Source: Lactiplantibacillus garii (GTDB lineage: Bacteria; Bacillota; Bacilli; Lactobacillales; Lactobacillaceae). From it: a stretch of DNA of 32,654 nt. This document shows, piece after piece, positions 10,282 through 17,979 of this stretch (position 1 is its first letter; each line of letters starts with the position of its first letter). Under the pieces are notes generated by a model. The model was given only the letters and a program-made list of their open reading frames with translations, was not told where the DNA came from and did not search any database. A program made the position numbers and the translations under genes. The stretch spans positions 1 to 32,654 of the forward strand of contig NZ_QWZQ01000038.1 in NCBI RefSeq assembly GCF_003885105.1, written 5' to 3'.

Positions 10282-12549
10282 CTAGTCTTGAACTTTTTGA
10301 ATCGGCGCAAACGCCGCTAATAATCGTTTAATGCCTTCCGACTTGAAGGCGATGTCTAATTCGGCATCTTCACCGGCGCCGGTGACTTTAACCACCGTCC
10401 CGGTGCCCCACTTACGGTGCTTGACCTTGTCGCCAATCGACCAGCTATTCTTATCGGCGCCGGTGCCGGCAGCCTTCTTAACCGTTGGCCGGGTGCCGAC
10501 CGGGTTCTTCTTGTAACTTGGGGTAAAGGCCCGCCGTTCGCGACTGTTGCCAAACGGCACGTCCGGTCCGGTACTGCTCTGACCGTCTAAGGTGTTTTCG
10601 TTTTTGATCAAACTCTGATCAATTTCTTCTACGAAACGGGAAGCCGGGTTGTTTTGCCGGCGACCGTACAACATCCGCGAGTACGCGTTGGTCAGGTACA
10701 GTTTCTTTTCGGCCCGAGTGATCCCGACGTAGGCTAAGCGGCGTTCTTCTTCCAGTTCATCTTCGTCCATCATGGCCCGGGAGAGTGGGAAGATCCCGTC
10801 TTCCATCCCAATCATGAAGACCACCGGGAATTCCAGCCCCTTGGCCGCGTGTAACGTCATCAACGTCACGGCCTGTGGTTCCTCTTCCACGTTATCGATA
10901 TCGGAAACCAGTGCCAAGTCGGCTAAGAAGTCCACGAATTTATCGCTGTCCTCGTCTTCGGGTTGGTAACTGTCGTCAAACTGTTTGGTGACCGATAAAA
11001 ATTCTTCGATGTTTTCGATCCGGGTCTGGGCTTCTAAGGACTTGGAAGCCACCTGGTCCTTTAAGACCTTCATGTAGCCGGTCCGGTCCAAGATCTCGTT
11101 GGTCAAGTCGGTCACCGACAAATACTCGCGCATCGCCCGCAACTCGTTCATCGTGCTGGCAAACTTGGCTAAGGAACCCTTGGCCCGCGTGGAGATCCCG
11201 TTGGCCATGTCGACGTTGCTGGCCGCTTCCAACATGGAGTAGCCGGCTTCATCGGCAAATAACCGCAATTTTTCCACGCTGGTTTGACCAATTCCCCGCT
11301 TCGGTTCGTTCACGACCCGTTCAAAGTTCATCGAATCCTGGTCGTTAACGACTAACGTCAAGTAGGACAAAACGTCCCGAATTTCCTTACGGTCGTAGAA
11401 CTTGTTACCCCCGACCATCGTGTAAGGAATGTTAGCCTTAACCAGTGATTCTTCCATGACCCGGGACTGCGCGTTGGTCCGGTATAAAATGGCGAAGTCG
11501 CCGTAACCGAACTTCTTTTCCTGCATGTTTTCCTGGATCTTCGAAATGACAAAGTGGGTTTCGTCGCTTTCACTCTGCCCCCGGTAATAGGAAATCAGGT
11601 CCCCGGTCGTGTTATCGGTCCACAACTTCTTCGGCCGCCGGGTGGTATTGTTATCGATCACGTCGTTGGCTGCCGCTAAAATGTTTTTCGTTGAGCGGTA
11701 ATTTTGTTCCAACATAACGGTGTCGGCCTGCGGATAATCCTTTTCAAAGTCGAGGATGTTTTCCATGTTGGCGCCCCGCCAGCCGTAAATTGACTGGTCG
11801 GCATCCCCGACCACGCAAAGGTTCTTGTACTTGTCGGCTAACATGTTGACCAACGTGTACTGGGCGTTGTTGGTATCTTGGTATTCATCCACGTGGATGT
11901 AGTGGAACTTGTTTTGGTACCATTCCAACGTTTCTTTGTGTTGTTTAAATAACTGAATCGTCAGCATGATCAAGTCGTCAAAGTCGACCGCCTGATCCGC
12001 GGCGAGTTCGCGTTGGTACTGCAAATAAACGTCGGCCACGACGCTTTCAAACGGACTAGCCGCCGCTTCCTTATACATTTCCGGCGTCTGCAGATCGTTC
12101 TTCGCGTTTGAAATGGCGGATAAGATCGAGCGCGGGTCAAACTTCTTGGAATCAATGTTTTGTTCCGTCAAAATCCGTTTGACCAACGTCCGCTGTTCAC
12201 TCGTCCCGGCAATCGTAAAGGCCCGGTTATAGCCGATTTGTTCAATATCGCGGCGTAAGATCCGCACGCAGAGGGCGTGGAAGGTTGAAACCCACACGTC
12301 CTGCGCGGAATCGCCCAACAATTTACCGACCCGTTCACGCATTTCGCGCGCGGCCTTGTTCGTAAACGTAATGGCTAACACGTTCCAGGGATTGACCCCT
12401 TGTTCTTCGATTAAATAAGCTACCCGGTGTGTCAGTACTCGCGTTTTCCCCGAGCCGGCACCGGCCATAATTAGTAGCGGTCCTTCAGTGTCTAAAACGG
12501 CTTCCTGTTGCTTGTCATTCATTCCTGCCAATAGGCTTTCTTTCGACAC
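10282..12549 (-). CDS. pcrA: ATP-dependent DNA helicase PcrA (UvrD/Rep family)
   Basis: SF1A 3'-5' helicase for nucleotide excision repair, rolling-circle plasmid replication and clearing of stalled complexes. Motifs are intact: Q-motif/Walker A (LIMAGAGSGKTRVLTHR), Walker B VDEYQDTN, motif III GDADQSIYGWRGA, motif IV QNYRSTKNIL, and motifs V/VI TLHAAKGLEFPVVF and VGITRAEK. A Tudor-like RNA-polymerase-binding tail lies near the end (WSIGDKVKHRKWGTGTVVKV). The start is uncertain between two GTG codons, at 12549 and 12561. The 12549 choice places GGGTGG at good spacing and gives the usual MSxxSL..GMNDKQ beginning; at 12561 the purine-rich AAAGG would touch the start codon. It is the first gene of the operon. 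Confidence 0.95.
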   Translation of the reverse strand: MSKESLLAGMNDKQQEAVLDTEGPLLIMAGAGSGKTRVLTHRVAYLIEEQGVNPWNVLAITFTNKAAREMRERVGKLLGDSAQDVWVSTFHALCVRILRRDIEQIGYNRAFTIAGTSEQRTLVKRILTEQNIDSKKFDPRSILSAISNAKNDLQTPEMYKEAAASPFESVVADVYLQYQRELAADQAVDFDDLIMLTIQLFKQHKETLEWYQNKFHYIHVDEYQDTNNAQYTLVNMLADKYKNLCVVGDADQSIYGWRGANMENILDFEKDYPQADTVMLEQNYRSTKNILAAANDVIDNNTTRRPKKLWTDNTTGDLISYYRGQSESDETHFVISKIQENMQEKKFGYGDFAILYRTNAQSRVMEESLVKANIPYTMVGGNKFYDRKEIRDVLSYLTLVVNDQDSMNFERVVNEPKRGIGQTSVEKLRLFADEAGYSMLEAASNVDMANGISTRAKGSLAKFASTMNELRAMREYLSVTDLTNEILDRTGYMKVLKDQVASKSLEAQTRIENIEEFLSVTKQFDDSYQPEDEDSDKFVDFLADLALVSDIDNVEEEPQAVTLMTLHAAKGLEFPVVFMIGMEDGIFPLSRAMMDEDELEEERRLAYVGITRAEKKLYLTNAYSRMLYGRRQNNPASRFVEEIDQSLIKNENTLDGQSSTGPDVPFGNSRERRAFTPSYKKNPVGTRPTVKKAAGTGADKNSWSIGDKVKHRKWGTGTVVKVTGAGEDAELDIAFKSEGIKRLLAAFAPIQKVQD

Positions 12550-12586
12550 GCTGTTCGCCACCCTTTCTAAAAATCAGTCAACAAAT

Positions 12587-12595
12587 ATTATAGCA
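12587..12595 (-). promoter_or_regulatory. Promoter of the pcrA-ligA-camS-gatCAB operon
   Basis: An extended -10 box TGCTATAAT (minus strand; TATAAT at 12587-12592) lies about 40 bases upstream of the pcrA start. No clear -35 hexamer is visible 17 bases further upstream, as is common for extended -10 promoters. Confidence 0.65.
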
Positions 12596-12740
12596 AATTT
12601 TCGGCGTGCTTGCTGGTTTTTAAGGCGCTTTCCCGGACATTCCGCCCGACTTATTTTTGAAACCGTGTTCGCGTTTGTTCGGTCAGGTACGTTGGCCGTC
12701 AAAACGTTAAATTTTGGTCAAAAATAAAGATTTTTTATTA

Positions 12741-12950
12741 GCGCTGATATCCTCAAAGTTAGCGCTACCTTTCCGCCGTCCGGGCGGCCGCGATTGGTCT
12801 GGAGCGCGGTGGACACAGCTTGAAGCCAAGCACACCCGCTTGTCTTTAAGTCTGGTCTTTCACTAGGCCGGGAAAATACCCCGACCAAGTGAAATTTCAC
12901 CGCTGAGCCCATCGCGACACGCCCTCCCGGCTAAACTAGTCGTTGGCGCC
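12741..12950 (-). repeat. Structured intergenic element, left copy (minus orientation)
   Basis: Read on the minus strand it starts GGCGCCAACGA and ends near GAGGATATCAGCGC. It is a diverged homologue of the element at 13172-13472. Shared blocks, in order, are GGCGCCAACGA, GTTTA.GCCGGGAG, GGTGAAATTT, GCTCCAG..CAATC, CGGACGGCGGAAAG and GAGGAT.TCAGC. It contains a hairpin (TTTCAC...GTGAAA arms with a GC-rich neck, + strand 12858-12894) and a second one with CTTAAAG/CTTCAAG and CAAGC/GCTTG arms. It has no convincing reading frame. It may be a structured RNA or a mobile palindromic element. Confidence 0.7.
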
Positions 12951-13171
12951 GTGTGAAGTGGGTATACCTTGTTATTAATTAGCTTTTACTTTAAAAATTG
13001 CTGTTGCGAAACTGAATATAAAATTAAGCTGATTATCATTGGCGTTAAGCTGAATATCTAATTATCAAAGCAATGCGATTTGCTGAATGCGGAAATACCG
13101 CAATTTAAATTTCAGGGATTGGTATCAAGAACAGAACAGCCGTTAAAACACCACGATTGTGTGCCAGACGT
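12951..13171. other. AT-rich spacer with direct repeats between the two structured elements
   Basis: No gene is seen. The spacer is far more AT-rich than its flanks. It holds a direct repeat TTAAGCTGAwTATC at 13024-13037 and 13045-13058 (one mismatch, 21-base period) and a further CTGAATATA at 13012-13020. It also holds a small perfect hairpin TGCGG-AAATA-CCGCA near 13089. A 21-base period corresponds to two helical turns, as in direct-repeat sites of some response regulators. I could not identify a convincing promoter beside the repeats. Confidence 0.4.
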
Positions 13172-13472
13172 GGCGCCAACGAGCAGTTTAAGCCGGGAGC
13201 GACAGCGCTGATGAGCTCAGTGGTGAAATTTGACTTACGGTCGGTTTTTTCGACCGTTACGTCAAAGGCCGAGGTTGAAGACCGGCGCGGGTTTCGGCGG
13301 GCTCCAACTCGTGCCCACCACGCTCCAGCTCAATCAGCGCCGAGCGGGAGGCGGGGATGACCACTAACTCAGAAACTATCAGCGCCAATCCCGTTGTTTT
13401 TTCTAAAATCGGCCAGCCCAATCGCGGCCAACCGGACGGCGGAAAGTACCCACCAACTTAGAGGATTTCAGC
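13172..13472 (+). repeat. Structured intergenic element, right copy (plus orientation)
   Basis: Begins GGCGCCAACGAGCAG and ends GAGGATTTCAGC. It is homologous to the left copy but carries roughly 85 extra bases near 13330-13415, with partly duplicated sequence (GCTCCAGCTCAATC and GGCCAGCCCAATC). Its first hairpin (13229-13266) has arms TTTGAC/GTCAAA and ACGGTCG/CGACCGT around a T-rich loop. The left copy has TTTCAC/GTGAAA at the same place, so a C-G pair has become G-C with pairing kept. A second stem has arms GGTTGAAG and CTCCAAC. No gene is seen. Confidence 0.7.
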
Positions 13473-13484
13473 ACAATTTTTAGA

Positions 13485-13516
13485 ATTTAAAAAAGCCGTC
13501 AGCGTAAACTGACAGC
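13485..13516 (-). terminator. Intrinsic terminator of the PurK-like gene
   Basis: On the minus strand AGCTGTCAG pairs with CTGACGGCT (one G-U pair) across TTTACG and is followed by TTTTTTAAA. It starts seven bases after the stop codon. Confidence 0.88.
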
Positions 13517-13523
13517 TAAAAAG

Positions 13524-14696
13524 CTATTCTTCAGAATAATCGGTGGTTGCGGCCGCACTGGGGCCGTTGAAGTTCCAGATGTTGGTATCGTCGATTTGGT
13601 CGAGGGCGTCCTTGACCGTTGGGGCTTCAACAAGGACGTGGCCGGCAACCGGGGCCTTGTCCGCTTGTAACAGCGTCCGGTGGTAGAAATTAAAGAACCA
13701 GTTGGTTTTAATTTGCCACTGGGTACGGATGCCGCTTTCCTGGGCCGGCGTGAAGTAGACGGCGACCACGGGCATCAGTTGTTTGACCGGCATTAGTGGT
13801 AGGCCGGCCACCGCCCGGAGGTGTTGTTCGGCCATGCTGATGTTGGTGGCGCGGTCGAAAACGTAGCCGGCTTGGTGCATGGCCGGCACGATTCGTTTAA
13901 CGTAGAGGTTGCCGCTCTTCGTGAGGAAGAAGGCAACTTCAAAGATCCCAGTGTAACTGAGGTTATCACTAATTTCCTTGGTGATCCGTACCATTTCGTC
14001 GTTGACGGCGCCGTCAATTTGGGCCGGCACGATCGTGGCTAGTAGTTCGTGGTCACGGTAACGATTTTCCACGGTGGGGAAAAACTCGGTGCTGGTCGCG
14101 TTCTTGGCGACAAACACGGAGAGTTCCTTATCGTAAGGAATCAGAGATTCCAGTAAATAGGTCCCCCAGTCCAGGAGGTCGGCGGCCTTAACGATGTCCG
14201 ACTGCGTTTTGATCACCAGTTGGCGGTTTTGACCGAGTCCCTTTTGAATGGGTTTTAAAATGCTGGGGTAACCGATCGAGCCAATCGCCTGGTAGACGTC
14301 GTCTAAGCTGACGATGGTGGCGGACGGGGCCACGTTTAAATTAAGCTGGCTGAAAAACGCCCGTTCCAGCGAACGGTCCTGCATGATTTCCAAGGCGTCC
14401 GCGCCTTGCGGAACCCGGGTGTGGGCCGCAAGGAAGTTTACGACCGACGCATCGACCGTTTCGGACTCGTAAGTCACGACGTCGCAGCGTTCGGCGAAAT
14501 TTTGTAGTTGTTGCTGGTCATTGAGGGCCCCGACAACGCGAAAGTCGGCCAGTTCCATGGTCTCGGTATTTTCATTGTCGCCGTAAACGCCGACGTTAAT
14601 GCCGGCATTGCGCGCCGCAATCACCAAGCCAACACCATTAGTACTACTTCCAATGATGCCAAGCGTACCACCTGGGTTTAAAATCGAGTTGTCCAC
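13524..14696 (-). CDS. PurK-like ATP-grasp protein with degenerate active site
   Basis: The 390 residues align along their length with N5-carboxyaminoimidazole ribonucleotide synthase (PurK): QDRSLERAFFSQLNL, LESLIPYDKELSVFVAKN, FFPTVENRYRDHELLATIVPAQI and QHLRAVAGLPL. Key positions are altered. The usual GYDGxGQ loop is shortened to KGLGQN. The first metal-binding Glu (MECF in E. coli) is Ala255. The motif NELAPRVHNSGH has become KRIVPAMHQAGY (267-278), losing the second Glu, the Arg, Asn and final His. The N-terminal GGGQLG is also changed. No purE or other purine biosynthesis gene is adjacent. The start is a GTG with AGGG eight bases upstream, and a good terminator follows, so the gene looks intact and expressed. 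It is probably a PurK-derived protein with a different substrate or a non-catalytic role. Confidence 0.75.
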   Translation of the reverse strand: MDNSILNPGGTLGIIGSSTNGVGLVIAARNAGINVGVYGDNENTETMELADFRVVGALNDQQQLQNFAERCDVVTYESETVDASVVNFLAAHTRVPQGADALEIMQDRSLERAFFSQLNLNVAPSATIVSLDDVYQAIGSIGYPSILKPIQKGLGQNRQLVIKTQSDIVKAADLLDWGTYLLESLIPYDKELSVFVAKNATSTEFFPTVENRYRDHELLATIVPAQIDGAVNDEMVRITKEISDNLSYTGIFEVAFFLTKSGNLYVKRIVPAMHQAGYVFDRATNISMAEQHLRAVAGLPLMPVKQLMPVVAVYFTPAQESGIRTQWQIKTNWFFNFYHRTLLQADKAPVAGHVLVEAPTVKDALDQIDDTNIWNFNGPSAAATTDYSEE

Positions 14697-14852
14697 TTCA
14701 GTTCCCTACTTTCTTAATCCATTTGACTATTTAGTGCTGAGTTTAAACCAACGTTTTGAAACTCAACTTTTATACCGTACGAGCCGCCCGCATGGGGGTG
14801 GCACTCCGTTAGTTAATGATACTTGGTGCGCGGTGCGCTTGCAAGTCCCAGC

Positions 14853-15398
14853 TTAGATTTTTCGCCGGGCGTTGCGGTGGCGGACCCGTTTGACCCAGAA
14901 ACCACCGGAAATGTAGCGCGGTTCGTAAGCAATCACGAACGCGTTGGGCGTCTGTTCCTTGATCAAACCGTATAACCGCCGTTCGTTTTTACGCGGGGCC
15001 AGGATGTCTAGTTGCAGGCGTTCACCTTCCAACCCGTAGGCCGTGTGCTGGGTCACGCCAAAGCCGTTTTCCCGGAGTACACCGGGCAGCGACGACTTGG
15101 GATCGGGTAAAATGACCGAGATCATCGTGTACCCGAGGGCCAGCTTGTCTTCAAGCACCATGCCGACGTAAACGCCAACCCCGTAACCGAGGGCGTAAAC
15201 CACCAGGTTGATCGGGTTATCAAGCCGGTTTAGGACCAGTGACAGTCCTAACACGTAGATCGTGATCTCGATCACACTGGCAAAAGCCGCAAAATACCGG
15301 TACCCGCGCATCACGAGCAAAAAACGTAACGTATTTAACGTAATGTAAGCAAAGTTGATCACAAAAATTAAGCCCAACATCCCAATATCAATTCGCAT
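14853..15398 (-). CDS. DUF2179/DUF5698 (UPF0316) membrane protein
   Basis: A 181-residue protein with three N-terminal membrane segments (about 5-26, 36-56 and 62-82). A soluble C-terminal DUF2179 domain follows (about 90-170: MISVILPDPKSSLPGVLRENGFGVTQHTAYG... RLYGLIKEQTPNAFVIAYEP). This is the UPF0316 arrangement (YebE-like). DUF2179 is an ACT-like domain suspected of ligand binding; the function of the family is not established. The gene starts 21 bases after xpt, with a G-rich Shine-Dalgarno (GCGGGGGCAACC), and is probably co-transcribed with it. The last residues are very basic. No clear terminator follows; a GC-rich hairpin without T-run lies near 14790-14808. Confidence 0.85.
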   Translation of the reverse strand: MRIDIGMLGLIFVINFAYITLNTLRFLLVMRGYRYFAAFASVIEITIYVLGLSLVLNRLDNPINLVVYALGYGVGVYVGMVLEDKLALGYTMISVILPDPKSSLPGVLRENGFGVTQHTAYGLEGERLQLDILAPRKNERRLYGLIKEQTPNAFVIAYEPRYISGGFWVKRVRHRNARRKI

Positions 15399-15419
15399 GG
15401 TTGCCCCCGCTTTCTTGAT

Positions 15420-16004
15420 TTAGTCCGTTTGTTCCGAAGCAAAGTGGACCCGGTCATCGTCAAACGACGTGATCTGGGCGAGTGATTCCAACCGCACCCC
15501 GCGGTCGTGCACGAGTTGGTGACCCGTTTGAAAGACCTTTTCGATCACGATACCGACACCGGCAACGTCCGCCTTGGCCTGGTCACAGATCTCAAAGAGA
15601 CCCTGAACGGCCTGGCCGTTAGCTAAGAAATCATCAATTAATAATACTTTATCATCCGCGCTCAAAAACTTCTTGGCAATCGAAATGTGATTGGACGTTT
15701 TTTTCGTATATGAATAAACTTCCGCGGTGTAGAGGTCGTCGATCAAGGTGACGGACTTGTGTTTACGGGCAAACACGACCGGCACGTGTAAGGCTAAGCC
15801 GGTCATAACAGCGGGCGCGATTCCGGAAGATTCCACGGTTAAAATCTTGGTGACGCCGGCGTCCCTGAATAAGTGGGCAAACTCCGTCCCCATGTTAAAC
15901 ATTAGGTCCGGATCGACCTGGTGGTTCAAAAAGCCGTCGACCTTTAACACTTCGCCGGGTAAGACCCGACCATCCTTCAAAATGCGTTCTTCAAGTTCTC
16001 GCAT
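15420..16004 (-). CDS. xpt: Xanthine phosphoribosyltransferase
   Basis: Salvages xanthine to XMP with PRPP. The 194-residue product begins [32 protein letters not shown], the characteristic Xpt opening with substrate-contacting residues. It has the PRPP-binding loop [17 protein letters not shown] (about 124-140), and the ESSGI pyrophosphate loop lies at about 58-62. Its start has AGGAGGT six bases upstream. Only 34 bases separate it from the glucosaminidase gene upstream, so there is no room for the purine riboswitch that often precedes xpt in Firmicutes. I do not see such a leader upstream of the glucosaminidase gene either, so control probably differs here. Confidence 0.93.
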   Translation of the reverse strand: MRELEERILKDGRVLPGEVLKVDGFLNHQVDPDLMFNMGTEFAHLFRDAGVTKILTVESSGIAPAVMTGLALHVPVVFARKHKSVTLIDDLYTAEVYSYTKKTSNHISIAKKFLSADDKVLLIDDFLANGQAVQGLFEICDQAKADVAGVGIVIEKVFQTGHQLVHDRGVRLESLAQITSFDDDRVHFASEQTD

Positions 16005-16038
16005 GGCTACCTCCTAGATAATGGCAAGTTTTCAGTTA

Positions 16039-16692
16039 TTACTCTCTATCATACCGTTGTAAGTCGTATTTTTGAATAATATTAATTAATTTTTGTGCGT
16101 AAGTCGGGTCCGTCGCGTAGCCGGCCGTTTGCAGCGCCTTAGCGGCCGTTTGGTAGTCCGTGGCGGCCGTTACCGCCGCGTAGTGCTGCGCGTCCCAGGG
16201 CGTGCCGTTAGCCAGCTTCTTGGCGTGGGCAACTAGCGAGTCGTGCCAGCTATCGTAAACGGCAAAGCGCCGTTTAACGGTGTGGTAGGCCCCGTCGTAA
16301 TATTCCTGCGTGGTCATCAGCCGCCCGGCTTGCGTGGCGTACGCTTTGACCCCGAATAAGTTGTTATTCTCGGTGGCGTTGGTACTTTGGCCCCAGTCTG
16401 ATTCCAGAATGGCCTGACTCAAACTGATGCTGGCGAGCACGTGATACTGCTTTTGCACCGCCTGGGCTTCCGGGGCCAACTTCTTAATAAAGCCACTCCG
16501 GGTCGTGACCGCACTCGTTGCCGTCGCCGTAGCGGCCGGCTTGGCTTCCCAACCGTGCTTCACGAACCAGCCGAGCCCGAACAGGACCAGGCACACGATC
16601 AATAAGTTCAGCCACTGCAGCCGCCCGTTTTTTAAGAACGGACCCGTTCGTTTTTTGCCGCGGCGCCGCGGGCGTTTGCGTTTAGTGGCCAT
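16039..16692 (-). CDS. Membrane-anchored N-acetylglucosaminidase (GH73)
   Basis: Peptidoglycan hydrolase cutting the glycan chain. The 217-residue protein has a very basic cytoplasmic start (TKRKRPRRRGKKR) and one membrane segment (about 27-45, LNLLIVCLVLFGLGWFV). An Ala/Thr linker leads to a GH73 domain with catalytic Glu97 in SQAILESDWGQS, then NNLFGVKAY and the closing YATDPTYAQKLINIIQKYDL. There is no cleavable signal and no cell-wall repeat, so it should stay tethered to the membrane. The start at 16692 is set by AGGAGG six bases upstream. It is the first gene of a probable glucosaminidase-xpt-DUF2179 transcript. Confidence 0.9.
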   Translation of the reverse strand: MATKRKRPRRRGKKRTGPFLKNGRLQWLNLLIVCLVLFGLGWFVKHGWEAKPAATATATSAVTTRSGFIKKLAPEAQAVQKQYHVLASISLSQAILESDWGQSTNATENNNLFGVKAYATQAGRLMTTQEYYDGAYHTVKRRFAVYDSWHDSLVAHAKKLANGTPWDAQHYAAVTAATDYQTAAKALQTAGYATDPTYAQKLINIIQKYDLQRYDRE

Positions 16693-16795
16693 CCACTGCC
16701 TCCTAGTTAAAGTCCTTACCGAATCAAGCATACCCTATTCTAACGATTTTCTAGGAAAAATAAAATGGAATCCACCCCGCAATTGTTTATTTTTT

Positions 16796-16804
16796 TGCTA
16801 AAAT
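16796..16804 (+). promoter_or_regulatory. Promoter of the Gfo/Idh/MocA oxidoreductase gene
   Basis: An extended -10 box TGCTAAAAT (TAAAAT at 16799-16804) lies 38 bases before the start codon, downstream of an AT-rich stretch. No strong -35 is present. Confidence 0.5.
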
Positions 16805-16842
16805 GAAGGTGTTCTTTATCGATGCTTAGGAGGCAAAAATTT

Positions 16843-17823
16843 ATGGCAAAAACGTACCGGTGGGCGATCGTTGGTTTAGGAAATATCGCCCATAGTTTTG
16901 TAAAGTATTTTGACCAACCCGACGGCGAAATTTACGCGGTTTGTTCCCGTTCACAAGCTAAGGCGGACGCGTTCGCGCGCGACCACCAGATTCCTAAGGC
17001 TTACGGCAACCTGGACGACCTGTTAAAGGATGATCAGGTCGACATTATTTACGTGGCGACCCCGCATAATTACCACATCGACACCATTTTACCGGCGTTG
17101 CGGGCCGGCAAACACGTCCTCAGTGAAAAGGCAATCACGATGTCGAGTGCGCAACTCGACATCGCTAAGGAAGTCGCGCGCAGTAACCACCTGATCTTGG
17201 CGGAAGCGATGACCCTGTACCACATGCCGCTGTACGAAAAATTACACGAATTCGCGGCGGAACGGCACTTGGGCGCCCTTAAAATGATTCAGGCCAGCTT
17301 CGGGAGTTTTAAAGAACCCGACCCGACCAACCGCTTCTTTAACCCCGACTTAGCCGGGGGCGCGCTGCTCGACATCGGGGTGTACGCGTTAGCCTTCGTC
17401 GAAGAATTTTTGACGGCCAAACCGTACGTGACCGGTACGAGCATGCACCGTTTCAGCAGCGGCGTGGACGAATCCGAAACGATCACGCTACGCACCGCTA
17501 ACGACGAACTCGCGACGGTGGCGCTAACGTTTAGGGCCAAAATGCCTAAACGCGGGATCGTGGCTTACGAAAACGGCTACTTCACGGTCGACACCTACCC
17601 GCGGGCTGACGAAGCCACCTTTACCGATAGTGCGGGCCACACGGAAGTCATTAAGGCCGGGGATACCACCAACGCCATGAACTACGAGATCGCCGACATG
17701 CAAAAAATGATTGCTGGCGAATTACCGAACACCAGCCTCGCGAAGACTAGTGCCGTCATGGACGTCATGACGGCCGCGCGGGCGCAGTGGGACTACCGCT
17801 ACCCGTTTGAAAACCAAGACTAA
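16843..17823 (+). CDS. Gfo/Idh/MocA family NAD(P)-dependent oxidoreductase
   Basis: A 326-residue sugar- or diol-type dehydrogenase. The N-terminal Rossmann fold has AIVGLGNIAHSFV (about 9-20), then CSRS and ATPHNYH. The catalytic-lysine motif is SEKAITMS (Lys96, where most relatives have EKP). The C-terminal beta-sheet domain contains GGALLDIGVYAL. The overall pattern resembles the dihydrodiol-dehydrogenase-like branch of the family; the substrate cannot be told from sequence. The start at 16843 follows AGGAGG at about ten bases; a frame from 16822 would place the start before the Shine-Dalgarno. It is a single-gene unit, divergent from the glucosaminidase gene and ended by a strong hairpin. 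Confidence 0.9.
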   Translation: MAKTYRWAIVGLGNIAHSFVKYFDQPDGEIYAVCSRSQAKADAFARDHQIPKAYGNLDDLLKDDQVDIIYVATPHNYHIDTILPALRAGKHVLSEKAITMSSAQLDIAKEVARSNHLILAEAMTLYHMPLYEKLHEFAAERHLGALKMIQASFGSFKEPDPTNRFFNPDLAGGALLDIGVYALAFVEEFLTAKPYVTGTSMHRFSSGVDESETITLRTANDELATVALTFRAKMPKRGIVAYENGYFTVDTYPRADEATFTDSAGHTEVIKAGDTTNAMNYEIADMQKMIAGELPNTSLAKTSAVMDVMTAARAQWDYRYPFENQD

Positions 17824-17841
17824 TTTGAAATTCTGCAACTA

Positions 17842-17878
17842 AAAGGAGGCTGTGACTTTTGTCACAGCCTCCTTTCCA
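17842..17878. terminator. Strong hairpin after the oxidoreductase gene
   Basis: A perfect 15-base stem AAAGGAGGCTGTGAC / GTCACAGCCTCCTTT with a TTTT loop. The T-run on the plus strand is short (TTT then CC). Lying between two converging genes, it can act on both strands, though the minus strand reads AAAGGAGG...TTTAG after it. Confidence 0.75.
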
Positions 17879-17895
17879 TCTCCGAATAATTATTG

Positions 17896-17964
17896 TCGAA
17901 ACGGGTTTCAAAAGTCAGCGGGCTCAACTTAACGGCTAACCGACTTTTGGCCCACTCTGATTTC
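17896..17964. repeat. GAAACG...CACTCT hairpin repeat, copy at the menA 3' end
   Basis: Begins GAAACGGGTTTCAAAAGTC and closes at GACTTTTGGCCCACTCT. CAAAAGTC pairs with GACTTTTG and AGC with GCT. It shares start, end and the GCTAACCGACTTT block with the element at 20125, and the same outer ends with the longer units at 2109-3800. It directly follows the terminator of the upstream gene and precedes the menA stop. Confidence 0.65.
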
Positions 17965-17979
17965 TAGCAGGCCGTTGGG

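Noticed and set aside
13524-14696. Ordinary purK of the purine pathway
   Set aside because: There is no purE neighbour, and both metal-binding glutamates and the APRxHNSGH block are altered.
14790-14808. Terminator after the DUF2179 gene
   Set aside because: The hairpin is GC-rich but no T-run follows on the minus strand.
15420-16842. Purine riboswitch for xpt
   Set aside because: Only 34 bases lie between xpt and the gene upstream, and the leader of that gene (16693-16842) shows no guanine-aptamer pattern of paired loops.
17842-17878. The AGGAGG within the hairpin as a ribosome-binding site for a small gene
   Set aside because: No start codon with an open frame follows at a suitable distance.
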